Part shown: positions 34,307 to 43,238 of the stretch, one piece after another | Layout: every line of letters starts with the position of its first letter | How positions within the stretch are numbered: position 1 is the stretch's first letter | Origin: Chitinophagaceae bacterium | Lineage (GTDB): Bacteria > Bacteroidota > Bacteroidia > Chitinophagales > Chitinophagaceae | Direction of reading: 5' to 3' | Length of the DNA stretch: 64,000 nt | Assembly: GCA_016786745.1 (NCBI GenBank) | Contig: JAEUVS010000125.1 | Coordinates: 1 to 64,000 of the forward strand | Made by a program: the position numbers and the translations under genes | Notes under the pieces: model-generated | Databases searched by the model: none | Seen by the model: only the letters and a program-made list of their open reading frames with translations | What the model was told of the DNA's origin: nothing

Positions 34307-35998
34307 ATGGCTGAAGTGATTTTAATGCCCCGCCTGAGCGACACGATGACCGAAGGCGTTATTGCGGAATGGCATAAAAAGGTGGGCGATACTGTAAAAA
34401 AAGGCGACCTGCTTGCCGAAGTGGAAACCGACAAGGCCACCATGGAACTGGAAAGTTATAAAGACGGAACATTATTACATATAGGTACCGATAAAGGTGG
34501 AAAATTACAGGTGAACGATCTGCTCGCGATTATTGGAAACAAAGGAGAAGACATCTCCGGCCTTCTTAAGGAAAATGGCGGAGGCGCGGCCAAAACAGAA
34601 CAACCGAAACCTGCACCTGAGAAGGAGCAATCGAAATCACAAAAATCAGCGCCTGAAAAAAAATCACAGCAGGCCGATGCGGCTCCTGCTATCGACATTT
34701 CAAAAATGGATGAGGTGATCCTGATGCCACGCCTCAGTGATACTATGACTGAGGGAGTGATCGCATCATGGCACAAAAAAGTGGGCGACGCGGTGAAAAA
34801 AGGCGATGTACTTGCAGATATAGAAACCGATAAGGCCACCATGGAACTGGAAAGCTATAAAGAGGGTAAGCTTCTCTATGTTGGTGCGAAGGAAGGCGAA
34901 AAAATAGCAGTGAATGAATTGCTGGCCATTATTGGTGGCGACAAGGTTGACGTAAATAAAATTGTAGCAGCGGCGAAAAGTGGCGCAGCTGCCGGCGCGG
35001 GTCAGGACGCGGATAGAGAAGTAAAAGCTCCCGCAGAATCAAATGCCGAGCAGTTGGCAGTGGAGAGCCGGTCGAAAGAAGCGATTTCAATTGACGAACC
35101 TGAAGCACACGGAAGTTCGAATGGCAGGGTGAAGGCATCTCCTTTAGCCAAAAAACTTGCGGCAGAAAAGGGAATTGATATTGCACAGGTACGTGGTTCC
35201 GGCGACAATGGAAGAATTATCAAAAAAGATATCGACAGCTTTGTGCCGTCGAAGAAAGAAGCAGCGCCGAAACAAGGTGCGCCGGCATATCAACCTTCAA
35301 AAGCGTCCGCTGGTGAAGTAAGCTTCGAAGAAGTTCCTGTTTCGCAGATGCGAAAAGTGATCGCGAAACGTCTTGTTGAAAGCAAATTTTCTGCCCCGCA
35401 TTTTTATCTCACTATCTCGGTTGATATGGATGCTGCCGTTGCCAGCAGAACAAGATTGAATGAAGTATCTCCTGTAAAAATATCTTTCAACGACATGGTG
35501 ATTAAAGCCTGTGCCGTTGCTTTGAAAATGCACCCGAAAGTAAACAGCAGTTGGCTTGGCGATAAAATCCGGTTCAACCATCATGTAAATATCGGCGTTG
35601 CAGTAGCTGTTGAAGAAGGGCTGCTTGTGCCGGTGGTTCGTTTTGCCGACAGTAAATCACTCTCGCAGATTGGCACAGAAGTGAAAGAATTTGCGAAGAA
35701 GGCAAAAGAGAAAAAACTTCAACCTTCGGATTGGGAGGGAAATACATTTACCATTTCGAACCTGGGCATGTTTGGTATTGATGAATTTACCGCCATCATC
35801 AATCCACCGGATTCATGCATACTCGCTGTAGGCGCAATTCAGCAGGTGCCCGTGGTAAAGAATGGTGCAGTGGTTCCCGGAAATGTAATGAAACTTACGC
35901 TTAGCTGCGACCACCGTGTTGTGGATGGAGCTACCGGAGCAGCCTTTATGCAAACCCTGCAGGGCCTGCTCGAAGAACCGTTGAGAATGTTGGTTTAA
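34307..35998 (+). CDS. pyruvate dehydrogenase complex E2, dihydrolipoamide acetyltransferase
   Basis: Core subunit that passes the acetyl group from pyruvate to CoA. The 563-residue protein has two lipoyl domains with the lipoylated lysines in ETDKATMEL at residues 43 and 176, separated and followed by Ala/Pro/Lys-rich linkers, a peripheral-subunit-binding domain at about 272-310 (ASPLAKKLAAEKGID ... GSGDNGRI), and the CoA-transferase domain with catalytic HRVVDG (His536, Asp540). E1 and E3 genes are not adjacent. A 2-oxoglutarate E2 usually has one lipoyl domain, which favours the pyruvate complex. Confidence 0.9.
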   Translation: MAEVILMPRLSDTMTEGVIAEWHKKVGDTVKKGDLLAEVETDKATMELESYKDGTLLHIGTDKGGKLQVNDLLAIIGNKGEDISGLLKENGGGAAKTEQPKPAPEKEQSKSQKSAPEKKSQQADAAPAIDISKMDEVILMPRLSDTMTEGVIASWHKKVGDAVKKGDVLADIETDKATMELESYKEGKLLYVGAKEGEKIAVNELLAIIGGDKVDVNKIVAAAKSGAAAGAGQDADREVKAPAESNAEQLAVESRSKEAISIDEPEAHGSSNGRVKASPLAKKLAAEKGIDIAQVRGSGDNGRIIKKDIDSFVPSKKEAAPKQGAPAYQPSKASAGEVSFEEVPVSQMRKVIAKRLVESKFSAPHFYLTISVDMDAAVASRTRLNEVSPVKISFNDMVIKACAVALKMHPKVNSSWLGDKIRFNHHVNIGVAVAVEEGLLVPVVRFADSKSLSQIGTEVKEFAKKAKEKKLQPSDWEGNTFTISNLGMFGIDEFTAIINPPDSCILAVGAIQQVPVVKNGAVVPGNVMKLTLSCDHRVVDGATGAAFMQTLQGLLEEPLRMLV

Positions 35999-36001
35999 CC
36001 G

Positions 36002-36424
36002 CTAACTCCTGCTCCAGTCCTTCGACACAACGAAAGACAGCGCTTTGCACAATTCCTCGAATTTATTGGGTTTGGTAAGAAAGTGCGCCGCGCCCAGCCT
36101 GGCCGTTTCATCTATATCACGCTTTTCCGACGAAGTAGAGTAAATAATCACCGGGATATCGCGCAGGTGGGCCTCACGTTTTAACTCGGCCAGGCACTGT
36201 TTGCCGTTCAATCTCGGCATATTAAGATCGAGAAAAATCATGTCGGGCATCGGCATCTTCCTGTTTTTCAACAAGTCGAGGGCTTCCTCGCAATTTGATG
36301 CCGAAAGGCATTCAATAGAACTGTCTACCTCATTCACAGCCTCAATAAACAGATCCTGGTCATCCGTGTCATCATCCACAATAAAAAAGCGCCGTTTTGG
36401 TTTCATTGTCTGCAATATGAACAA
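36002..36424 (-). CDS. single-domain response regulator (Rcp1-like)
   Basis: A 140-residue receiver with no output domain. The acidic triad is at residues 17-19 (FIVDDDTDD), the phospho-acceptor is Asp66 in FLDLNMPRLNG, with Thr97 and Lys118 (FLTKPN) completing the active site. An internal ATG 18 bases in is another possible start. It could be the partner of the orphan kinase at 27-28 kb or of a phytochrome-like kinase elsewhere; nothing nearby decides. It converges on the E2 gene with a 3-base gap and diverges from the lipoprotein gene. Confidence 0.9.
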   Translation of the reverse strand: MFILQTMKPKRRFFIVDDDTDDQDLFIEAVNEVDSSIECLSASNCEEALDLLKNRKMPMPDMIFLDLNMPRLNGKQCLAELKREAHLRDIPVIIYSTSSEKRDIDETARLGAAHFLTKPNKFEELCKALSFVVSKDWSRS

Positions 36425-36500
36425 AAATATGAAAATGAAGAAATCACATTACCTTGACTTTACGACTAAAAAATGCAAAATTTGAAAGTCGAAATACTAA

Positions 36501-36923
36501 ATGGCGCAAATGAAATTTTTACGTATATGCTTTCCCGTAATATTTCTTTTCTTCTTTTTTAGCTGCAAGAAATTTGTAGAGAATCAGAAGGAGAAAGCGG
36601 CCATGTCTTTCATTACCGACGGCCATTGGGAAATCGCGTCTTACCTCGTCGACTCTACGTCCATCACCGACCAATTCGGCGGCTATAAATTCAAGTTTAA
36701 CGACGACGGAACTGTAGACGGCGTAAACGGATCCCAGGCCGAAAAGGGCACCTGGCTGGGTAACGTGAACGACTATTCGATTACGTCTGAATTCCCTTCC
36801 GGTCCACCACTCAATAAACTCAATGGCAAGTGGACCATAAAAGACAGTGGGCTGACCTACGTAAAGGCCGACCTGCCGACGGATTCCGCAACAATGCACC
36901 TGCATTTGATAAAAGTTCCATAA
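36501..36923 (+). CDS. small lipocalin-like lipoprotein
   Basis: A 140-residue exported protein. The N-terminus has a hydrophobic core ending FFFFSC followed by KK, a lipobox that places the lipid-modified cysteine at about residue 22. The rest has the beta-rich pattern of Bacteroidota lipocalin-like proteins: GHWEIASYLVDS, YKFKFNDDGTVDG, KGTWLGNVNDYSITS, LNGKWTIKDSGLTYV. Function unknown. ATGs at 36501 and 36510 are both possible starts. Confidence 0.75.
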   Translation: MAQMKFLRICFPVIFLFFFFSCKKFVENQKEKAAMSFITDGHWEIASYLVDSTSITDQFGGYKFKFNDDGTVDGVNGSQAEKGTWLGNVNDYSITSEFPSGPPLNKLNGKWTIKDSGLTYVKADLPTDSATMHLHLIKVP

Positions 36924-37142
36924 ATAACACCTGATATTCAGCGTTTTAAGCACATTTGAAGGAGTAAAACCCCAAAATGGCAAATAATTGTTTGCCTAAT
37001 TCGTTATATGCAGGGGATTCACTTACGTTGTCAAATTTTAACGGTCCATAATCAAACCGGCAGAGTGAAAATTCCTTAACAAATTGTATTATTGTAAGAA
37101 AGGAATTACCTTGTCCGGCACCTGTAAAAATATCATCGGCTA

Positions 37143-37490
37143 ATGAAGATTTTTTACATCTTAACCTTTGCAATTTTAACCACACTTTCCGCCCTAAGCC
37201 AGTCCGGATCCACAACGCCTGTCACCAATAGCCAGGAAAATTCCCGCATAATCAAGTTTTACCCCAACCCCGCTACTTCGATTATCAATTTCGATTTTCA
37301 AAATGGGTTCGAAAAAAACTACACTTTCCAGATATACAGCTTCCTTGGTAAAAAGGTATATGAGCTGAATAATGTGACACCTAAAAACATTGTGAACCTC
37401 ACCGATTTTTACAGGGGTATTTACATCTTCCAACTCCGTGACAGGAACGGGAAAGTCATAGATTCAGGCAAGTTCCAGGTATCGAAGTGA
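37143..37490 (+). CDS. minimal T9SS sorting-domain protein
   Basis: A 115-residue protein with a signal peptide (residues 1-19, cut after LSALSQ), about 17 residues of linker, and then a type A T9SS C-terminal domain that makes up the whole mature protein: IKFYPNPATSIINFDF, a middle strand FQIYSFLGKKVYEL, then YRGIYIFQLRDRNGKVI. Normally this domain is a tail that sends a larger cargo through the outer membrane; here there is no cargo. It could be a remnant, or a small secreted protein in its own right. Nearest neighbours are the lipoprotein and grpE. Confidence 0.8.
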   Translation: MKIFYILTFAILTTLSALSQSGSTTPVTNSQENSRIIKFYPNPATSIINFDFQNGFEKNYTFQIYSFLGKKVYELNNVTPKNIVNLTDFYRGIYIFQLRDRNGKVIDSGKFQVSK

Positions 37491-37520
37491 TTCCCCCGAC
37501 AATTTGACTTCAAAATCTCA

Positions 37521-37550
37521 TTGGCAACATTCTTGACAGGCTTAACTTTG
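37521..37550 (+). promoter_or_regulatory. grpE-dnaJ promoter
   Basis: TTG at 37521-37523, 19 bases, then TAACTTTG at 37543-37550, an exact TAnnTTTG element at good spacing. It sits 16 bases before the grpE ATG. No CIRCE-type inverted repeat is visible, so heat control through HrcA is not indicated here. Confidence 0.6.
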
Positions 37551-37566
37551 CCGACAATTTTACGTT

Positions 37567-38127
37567 ATGGATGAAAAAAGGATGACAGGGGAGCATAATG
37601 CCGATGAGTTGAGCGCTCAGGCCGAAGCTGCAGCAGAAACCGCTGCTCAATACGACGATACTTCTGAAAGCGCTGAAAGTGAGGTGGCTAGCCTGAGAGG
37701 CCAGGTAGAGGAGTTGAGAGATAAATACCTGCGCCTGGTGGCCGACTTCGACAATTTTAGAAAAAGGTCCGCAAAAGAGCGGATTGAACTGATACAAACC
37801 GCATCAAAAGACGTTATCACATCGTTGTTGACTGTAATTGACGACAGCGAGAGGGCCGAAAAACAGATGATGGCCACGCAAGACATTAACGCCATCAGAG
37901 AAGGAGAGAAATTGCTTTTTAACAAGCTCAGAACAACGCTCCAGGCCAAAGGATTGAAAGCAATGGAATCGGTGGGAAAGGACTTTAACCCGGAGTTTCA
38001 TGAAGCGATTACAGAAGTGCCGGCTCCGAATGAAAAAATGAAGGGCAAAGTTTTAGACGAAATAGAAAAAGGCTATTACCTGAACGATAAAATTATCCGG
38101 TTTGCCAAAGTAGTGGTTGGTAAATAA
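37567..38127 (+). CDS. grpE: nucleotide exchange factor GrpE
   Basis: Releases ADP from DnaK in the Hsp70 cycle. The 186-residue protein has an acidic, disordered N-terminus, a long helix (VASLRGQVEELRDKYLRLVADFDNFRKR) and the beta domain with FNPEFHEAITEVP and KGYYLNDKIIRFAKVVVGK, all family landmarks. dnaJ follows after 18 bases; dnaK is elsewhere. Confidence 0.95.
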   Translation: MDEKRMTGEHNADELSAQAEAAAETAAQYDDTSESAESEVASLRGQVEELRDKYLRLVADFDNFRKRSAKERIELIQTASKDVITSLLTVIDDSERAEKQMMATQDINAIREGEKLLFNKLRTTLQAKGLKAMESVGKDFNPEFHEAITEVPAPNEKMKGKVLDEIEKGYYLNDKIIRFAKVVVGK

Positions 38128-38145
38128 TTCAGGAGAACACAAAAC

Positions 38146-39291
38146 ATGTCAAAAAGAGATTACTACGAAGTTCTGAACATAACCCGGTCGGCTTCTTCGG
38201 ATGAGATCAAAAAAGCTTACCGCAAAGTGGCGATGCAATATCACCCCGACAGAAACCCGGGTGACAAGGCAGCAGAGGAAAAATTCAAAGAGGCAGCCGA
38301 AGCGTACGAAGTGCTGAGCGACTCCGAAAGGAAGGCGCAGTATGACCGCTTTGGCCATGCCGGCATGCGTGGCAATGGCGGTAGTCATTACTCGAACATG
38401 GACGACATCTTCAGCCAGTTTGGAGATATTTTTGGCGAAGGTGGGTTTGAAAGCTTTTTCGGTGGAGGAAGACGTTCATCAGGCGGCAGGAGCCGGGGTG
38501 TTCGCGGCAGCAATCTTCGCGTGAAGATTAAGATGAGTTATGAAGAAATTGCGAAAGGAGTTACTAAACAGATCAAAGTAAAAAAATATGTTTCGTGCAA
38601 CACCTGCAACGGTTCAGGCGCGAAAGATAAAAACAGTTTGCAAACGTGTAATACGTGCGGTGGAAGTGGACAGGTTAGAAAGATCAGCAACACATTCCTC
38701 GGACAAATGCAAACTGTAACAACCTGTCCCACTTGCGGAGGGGAGGGCACAACGATCACTCACAAATGCGGAACATGTAAAGGTGAGGGAAGAGTGTATG
38801 GAGAAGAAACAGTAACCATCGATATTCCTGCAGGCGTTCAGGAAGGCATGCAGTTAAGTGTAGGAGGAAGAGGAAATGCAGGCGAACGCGGCGGACCTAA
38901 CGGCGACCTTTTAATATTGATAGAAGAAGAGCCGCATCCTGAACTTCACAGGGATGGAATAAATGTTGGCCACGAGCTTCATATATCTTTTACCGACGCC
39001 GTGTTCGGCACACAGGTAGAAGTCCCTACAATAGACGGGCGCGCGAAAATTAAAATTCCACCGGGCACACAGAGCGGAAAAATCTTCAGGCTGAAAGGAA
39101 AAGGTTTTCCTGCAGTAAATTCTTACGAAAAAGGCGACCAGCTGATATCAGTGAACGTATGGACGCCACAAAATCTTTCCGCAGAAGAAAAAGTTGCGCT
39201 CGAAAAAATCAGCAACTCACCTAATTTCCAGCCAAGGCCCGAAAAATCAGAGAAAAGCTTTTTTGATAAGGTGCGCGAAATGTTCAGCTAA
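38146..39291 (+). CDS. dnaJ: chaperone protein DnaJ
   Basis: Hsp40 co-chaperone that stimulates DnaK ATPase. The 381-residue protein has the J domain with HPD at residues 33-35, a Gly/Phe-rich region ([13 protein letters not shown]), four CxxCxGxG zinc repeats ([36 protein letters not shown]) and the substrate-binding C-terminal domains. This is the full type I layout. Its TAA overlaps the stop of the convergent vWA gene in the shared bases CTAA (39288-39291). Confidence 0.96.
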   Translation: MSKRDYYEVLNITRSASSDEIKKAYRKVAMQYHPDRNPGDKAAEEKFKEAAEAYEVLSDSERKAQYDRFGHAGMRGNGGSHYSNMDDIFSQFGDIFGEGGFESFFGGGRRSSGGRSRGVRGSNLRVKIKMSYEEIAKGVTKQIKVKKYVSCNTCNGSGAKDKNSLQTCNTCGGSGQVRKISNTFLGQMQTVTTCPTCGGEGTTITHKCGTCKGEGRVYGEETVTIDIPAGVQEGMQLSVGGRGNAGERGGPNGDLLILIEEEPHPELHRDGINVGHELHISFTDAVFGTQVEVPTIDGRAKIKIPPGTQSGKIFRLKGKGFPAVNSYEKGDQLISVNVWTPQNLSAEEKVALEKISNSPNFQPRPEKSEKSFFDKVREMFS

Positions 39292-41099
39292 AGAAATCTT
39301 TTCTTTCTTTTTGAATAGATCTTTTTCGCCTTCTCGATAATCGCAACGAATTCTTTCTGTGCGGGGTCTGTTTTGTCGCAGTATTCATTCGCGGCTATGA
39401 TTGTTTCATTCCACGTGATATTCTTCGCATAAGGCGATTCCTTCAACAGCGAACCAAACATTACAACCGACGAAGCAAATTTGTAACTCGCGGGAAGATC
39501 GCTGAAAGGAGAATAATTATACTGAACACCATAGCCCGAGAATCGTTTTATTGAATCACCCGGCAGGCGGTAGCTTACGGACAATTGCGCGATATCTTTT
39601 GTGATGATGGGCAGGTCTTTTGTAAATTGCAGCGCTCCTCCCAATCGTACCGTCGGAACAATTTCGAGCACCGCAACCATTGAATGCCCCGACCCTACTT
39701 CACCGCCTTCGATATCCATAATCGAATCCGACAACGCTTTCAATTTATTATCAAAACCTATCAGCCTGTATTCCTTTACAAAATCATCATTGAACTTTAT
39801 ACTTAACGACGCATCATCCGCAACGGAATAAACGTTTTGAGTAAACTCTTTCACGAGCACTTTTTCCGCTTCTTCTTCATTATCGAGATAAGAAAAGTTA
39901 CCATTACCTTTTTTTGCAAGCACTTCCAGCTTCGAATCTTTATAATTTCCCATACCCACCCCAAGGCACGTCAGGTAAATGCCCGATTCCTGGTAGGAGG
40001 TAATCAGTTTTTCCAGTTCTTCTTCCGTTGTTTGCCCCACGTTGAAATCGCCGTCAGTAGCGAGGATCACGCGGTTATTTCCACCTTTAATAAACTGGCT
40101 TTTTGCAAGACGGTAGGCCGATAGAATTCCCGACTGTCCCGGCGTTGATCCACCGGGGTACAATTCTTCTATGGCCTTCCTGATTTTTACTTTTTCTTTT
40201 CCTGAAGTTGGCGGCAACCACACTCCTACAGTGCTTCCATACACCACGATAGACATAGTGTCTATTTCACGAAGATTGTCTACAAGCAATTTGAAGGCCG
40301 ACTTCAGCAGTGGTAACCGGTTTGGCAAATCCATCGAGCCGGAAATATCAACCAGGAATACAAGGTTGCTTTGCGGAATTTTTTCCGGATCTATTTTTCT
40401 TGCACACACCTGCAGAAAAAGCAATTGGCTCTTCGAGTTCCACGGGCAATCTGATACATGCGAAGAAATAGAAAAAATGCTGTCGTGTACCGGTGTAGCA
40501 TAACCGAAGTTGAAATAGTTCATCATCTCTTCTATTCTTACCGCATCAGGCGGCACTTTCGTATCCATGTTAAGAAATCTCCTGATGTTGCTGTATGAAG
40601 CCTTATCGATCCTGATAGCGAACCCCGTTTCAGGGTATTTTTTCGATTCCACAAATTCGTTTTCAACAAGCGTGCTGTATGTTTCACCACCTGCCAGCCA
40701 ATGCGAACGGTCTTTCAGCTGAAGATCTTTTGTAAACGACATTAACCGGTTTTGTTGCGCAACAGCGGTTGTTCGGAGCACTTTTAATTGCAGCACCAGG
40801 TATTTCGTAGCATCCGCCTGCACCGTAACAGTTTGGTAGCCGGATAGCGACACGGTTATTGAATCGAAGCGGTTTGGCAGGTTGATTCCAAAGGAGCCCA
40901 TGCTGCCCGAGTGATACAGGTACCCTGAAGAGTGCAGGAGAATTTTCGCGTTAGACAGTGAATTATTATTCTCATCCTTCACTTCACCTCTCAGGTAAAG
41001 TTGGGCGGATGCAGCAGCAGTTTGAATTAGCAGAACTGATATCAGCAACAGTTTATTCAACCAGTTTATATATTTCCGGAATATTTCTTCCCAGGCCAT
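39288..41099 (-). CDS. exported vWA-domain protein (YfbK-like) with carboxypeptidase-regulatory-like domain
   Basis: From the ATG at 41099 the protein has 603 residues: a signal segment ending TAAASAQ, a CarboxypepD-regulatory-like beta domain ([20 protein letters not shown]), a YfbK-type region ([19 protein letters not shown] ... RIEEMMNYF), a vWA domain with MIDAS motif [10 protein letters not shown] near 249-258 and a later DGDFNVG, and a DUF3520-like C-terminus. The ATG lies inside hpt by 47 bases; a TTG at 41060 would give a tidier signal peptide ([13 protein letters not shown]) and only an 8-base overlap. Function of YfbK proteins is unknown; metal-dependent ligand binding in the envelope is likely. 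Confidence 0.82.
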   Translation of the reverse strand: MAWEEIFRKYINWLNKLLLISVLLIQTAAASAQLYLRGEVKDENNNSLSNAKILLHSSGYLYHSGSMGSFGINLPNRFDSITVSLSGYQTVTVQADATKYLVLQLKVLRTTAVAQQNRLMSFTKDLQLKDRSHWLAGGETYSTLVENEFVESKKYPETGFAIRIDKASYSNIRRFLNMDTKVPPDAVRIEEMMNYFNFGYATPVHDSIFSISSHVSDCPWNSKSQLLFLQVCARKIDPEKIPQSNLVFLVDISGSMDLPNRLPLLKSAFKLLVDNLREIDTMSIVVYGSTVGVWLPPTSGKEKVKIRKAIEELYPGGSTPGQSGILSAYRLAKSQFIKGGNNRVILATDGDFNVGQTTEEELEKLITSYQESGIYLTCLGVGMGNYKDSKLEVLAKKGNGNFSYLDNEEEAEKVLVKEFTQNVYSVADDASLSIKFNDDFVKEYRLIGFDNKLKALSDSIMDIEGGEVGSGHSMVAVLEIVPTVRLGGALQFTKDLPIITKDIAQLSVSYRLPGDSIKRFSGYGVQYNYSPFSDLPASYKFASSVVMFGSLLKESPYAKNITWNETIIAANEYCDKTDPAQKEFVAIIEKAKKIYSKRKKRFL

Positions 41100-41589
41100 T
41101 ATAATCCAACCCGTAACCCACCACAAATTTATCCGGTATTGTAAAACCGATATAATCAACCTGCACCGGGTGTACCGTTGCTTCAGCTTTGTGAAGCAAT
41201 GCAACAATCCGAAGCGAAGCGGGTTGCTGATGATGGAGCTGTGGAAGAAATTCCGTCAGCGTTTTTCCTGTGTCAACAATGTCCTCAATGATTACAACGT
41301 CTCTTCCATAAATTTCATGGTCGAGGCCGATAGCCGTTACAACATGACCCGTTGATCGTGAACCTTTGTAAGAAGCCAGCTTGATAAAGCATATCTCTGC
41401 CTCGATATGAAGCTCCTTGAAAAGATCCGATGCAAATATGAACGAACCATTGAGAATAGCTATAAATAAAGGTCTTTTTCCGGCGTAATCGGTATTCAGC
41501 TGGTCGGCAATAAAACTTACACGGGTTCTTATTTCTTCCTCCGTTAAAAATGGATCGAATTCCTTGTCGTGTACCCGTAAAGAAGCCAT
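41053..41589 (-). CDS. hpt: hypoxanthine phosphoribosyltransferase
   Basis: Salvages hypoxanthine (and often guanine) with PRPP. The 178-residue protein has the PRPP-binding loop VVIIEDIVDTGKTL near residue 100, the flexible-loop stretch IKLASYKGSRSTG, and the base-recognition end [19 protein letters not shown]. Length is normal. It lies 3 bases after the glucosaminidase gene and overlaps the vWA gene, in the middle of a leftward operon of unrelated functions. Confidence 0.93.
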   Translation of the reverse strand: MASLRVHDKEFDPFLTEEEIRTRVSFIADQLNTDYAGKRPLFIAILNGSFIFASDLFKELHIEAEICFIKLASYKGSRSTGHVVTAIGLDHEIYGRDVVIIEDIVDTGKTLTEFLPQLHHQQPASLRIVALLHKAEATVHPVQVDYIGFTIPDKFVVGYGLDYNGLGRNIPEIYKLVE

Positions 41590-41592
41590 CGC

Positions 41593-42588
41593 TTACAATT
41601 TTTCTCGTGACATGGCCTTGAGGTAGAGTTTGTCGCCAACAGTGGGCTGAACGGACTTATGAAGGTTGTTGTATTCAAGAAGATCGGCAAGGCGAATGGC
41701 CTCGGCCTGGCTGATATCATGAAGTGTTTCGCCGTTGCTCACAACATGCACATCATTAGTTCCTGTACGGCGTTTTCTCTGAAGATATACAAGCTGGTCT
41801 TTTACGAGCACTTCCTCACCCTCCATATCATTAAACTCAAGCAATTTGCGCAGGGGTATATCGTACTCCTGGGCGATCGCCAGCATTGCGGTGCCCTGCC
41901 TGGCAAAAATCACCCTCGTATTGTTAATTGTAAATTCACCGGTAGGATAAGAGCGCGAAGGCGGTGGTGCAATTTCAGGAAGCGCGTCCTGTTGCCTTAC
42001 AAATGCTGAGATATCCGGTACGTCTGAAGCAGGCTTGGGCACTGTGGCGATGATCTCGTCTTCCGGGGCCATCTTACCCAACGCGATGAGAGAATATTGC
42101 TGAAGGTTGTAGTCTTCCACCAGCTTGATGATAATAGGAGCATATTTAGGATTCGTAGCGTAGCCGGCTTTCTTCAATCCCTGGGCCCAGCCTTTGTAAT
42201 CTTCGGGATCAAGTTTGAACAACGGAGCATAGCGCTCACCTGCTTTTAAAAAATCCGAATGGTCGCGGTACGATTGATCCGGCTTGTCGTATTTGCGGAA
42301 ACATTCGCCGCGCGCATCGTCGTCGTGATAAACCTTTTTGCCAGTCCAGTATGATTTACATTTTATACCAAAGTGATTATTCGACTTGAGTACCAGCTCG
42401 CTTTTTCCAGCGTAAGTTTCATGAATACCCTGTGCGAGCGTGATGGAGGCTGGCACACCAGTGCGGTGCATCTCTTCGATCGCCAGTTGCTTGTAGGTGT
42501 TGATATACTCAATAATATCGTTCGTCGGCTGTGCTGCGGTTGCCAGGCCACTAAGGCAAAACATCAAAAAAACAGTAAAAACTCGCAT
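41593..42588 (-). CDS. exported LysM glucosaminidase (GH73-type peptidoglycan hydrolase)
   Basis: A 331-residue protein with a signal peptide (to about LATAAQ), a GH73-type domain with the pattern SITLAQGIHETYAGKSEL holding the likely catalytic glutamate near residue 55, NNHFGIKCKSYW and FRKYDKPDQSYRDHSDFL, and two C-terminal LysM modules (about 215-262 and 283-328) that bind peptidoglycan. It should cleave N-acetylglucosaminyl bonds in the periplasm. The ATG at 42588 is preferred to the TTG directly before it. It lies 11 bases after the O-methyltransferase. Confidence 0.9.
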   Translation of the reverse strand: MRVFTVFLMFCLSGLATAAQPTNDIIEYINTYKQLAIEEMHRTGVPASITLAQGIHETYAGKSELVLKSNNHFGIKCKSYWTGKKVYHDDDARGECFRKYDKPDQSYRDHSDFLKAGERYAPLFKLDPEDYKGWAQGLKKAGYATNPKYAPIIIKLVEDYNLQQYSLIALGKMAPEDEIIATVPKPASDVPDISAFVRQQDALPEIAPPPSRSYPTGEFTINNTRVIFARQGTAMLAIAQEYDIPLRKLLEFNDMEGEEVLVKDQLVYLQRKRRTGTNDVHVVSNGETLHDISQAEAIRLADLLEYNNLHKSVQPTVGDKLYLKAMSREKL

Positions 42589-42599
42589 CAATCCCTTAT

Positions 42600-43238
42600 T
42601 TATTTTTTCCTTATGAGCATTAACCCATCCCGAATGGGTAATAACACATGCTCCACTCTATCGTCGTTTTTTACGTATTCGTTGAACCTGCTGATCGCTT
42701 TCGCGTTTTTGCCTTTAAGGGGCTCCTCCAACACTTCGCCATGGTAAAGCACATTATCAGCAAGTATCACTCCCCCACTCCTTAAATCCGGTAGAACCAG
42801 GTTATAGTAATCGACGTAGCCGGTTTTATCCGCGTCGATGAACACCAGGTCCCATTTTTCATTAAGCTGAGGGATAATCATTAACGCATTACCTGTATGC
42901 AAAATTATCTTTTCCGCGTATTTTGACCGCGCGAAATACTGGCGCGCGGTACCAGCGTCTTCTTCCCGGAGTTCAATAGTGTGCAATTTGCCGCCTTCTT
43001 TGAGTCCTTTCACCAAACAAAGCGCACTAAACCCCGTAAAAGTGCCGATTTCGAGGATTTTCGAGGGCGATTGAAGAATGCTAAATATTTCTAAAAATTT
43101 GCCCTGGAGCCTGCTGCTCATCATGTGCGCCTGCGAATGAGAGCTTTCGGTGGTGGCGGCCACTTCTTCGGTAAGTGGTTCGTGACCGGTGCTGTACCTT
43201 TCAGCGTATGCTTCGGCAAGTGGATTAAGTAGCTGCAT
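42600..43238 (-). CDS. class I SAM-dependent O-methyltransferase
   Basis: A 212-residue enzyme of the catechol/caffeoyl-CoA O-methyltransferase family (methyltransferase_3). Landmarks: KILEIGTFTGFSALCLVKGL (SAM motif I), HTIELREEDAGTARQYF, WDLVFIDADKTGYVDYYN with the metal-binding aspartate, GGVILADNVLYHGEV, and the RDGLMLIRKK end. Substrate unknown. Its start overlaps the symporter gene by 14 bases. Confidence 0.9.
   Translation of the reverse strand: MQLLNPLAEAYAERYSTGHEPLTEEVAATTESSHSQAHMMSSRLQGKFLEIFSILQSPSKILEIGTFTGFSALCLVKGLKEGGKLHTIELREEDAGTARQYFARSKYAEKIILHTGNALMIIPQLNEKWDLVFIDADKTGYVDYYNLVLPDLRSGGVILADNVLYHGEVLEEPLKGKNAKAISRFNEYVKNDDRVEHVLLPIRDGLMLIRKK

Noticed and set aside
41100-41207. 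Longest open frame of the vWA gene starting at 41207
   Set aside because: It would add 36 residues inside hpt ahead of a normal signal peptide; starts at 41099 or 41060 are more natural.
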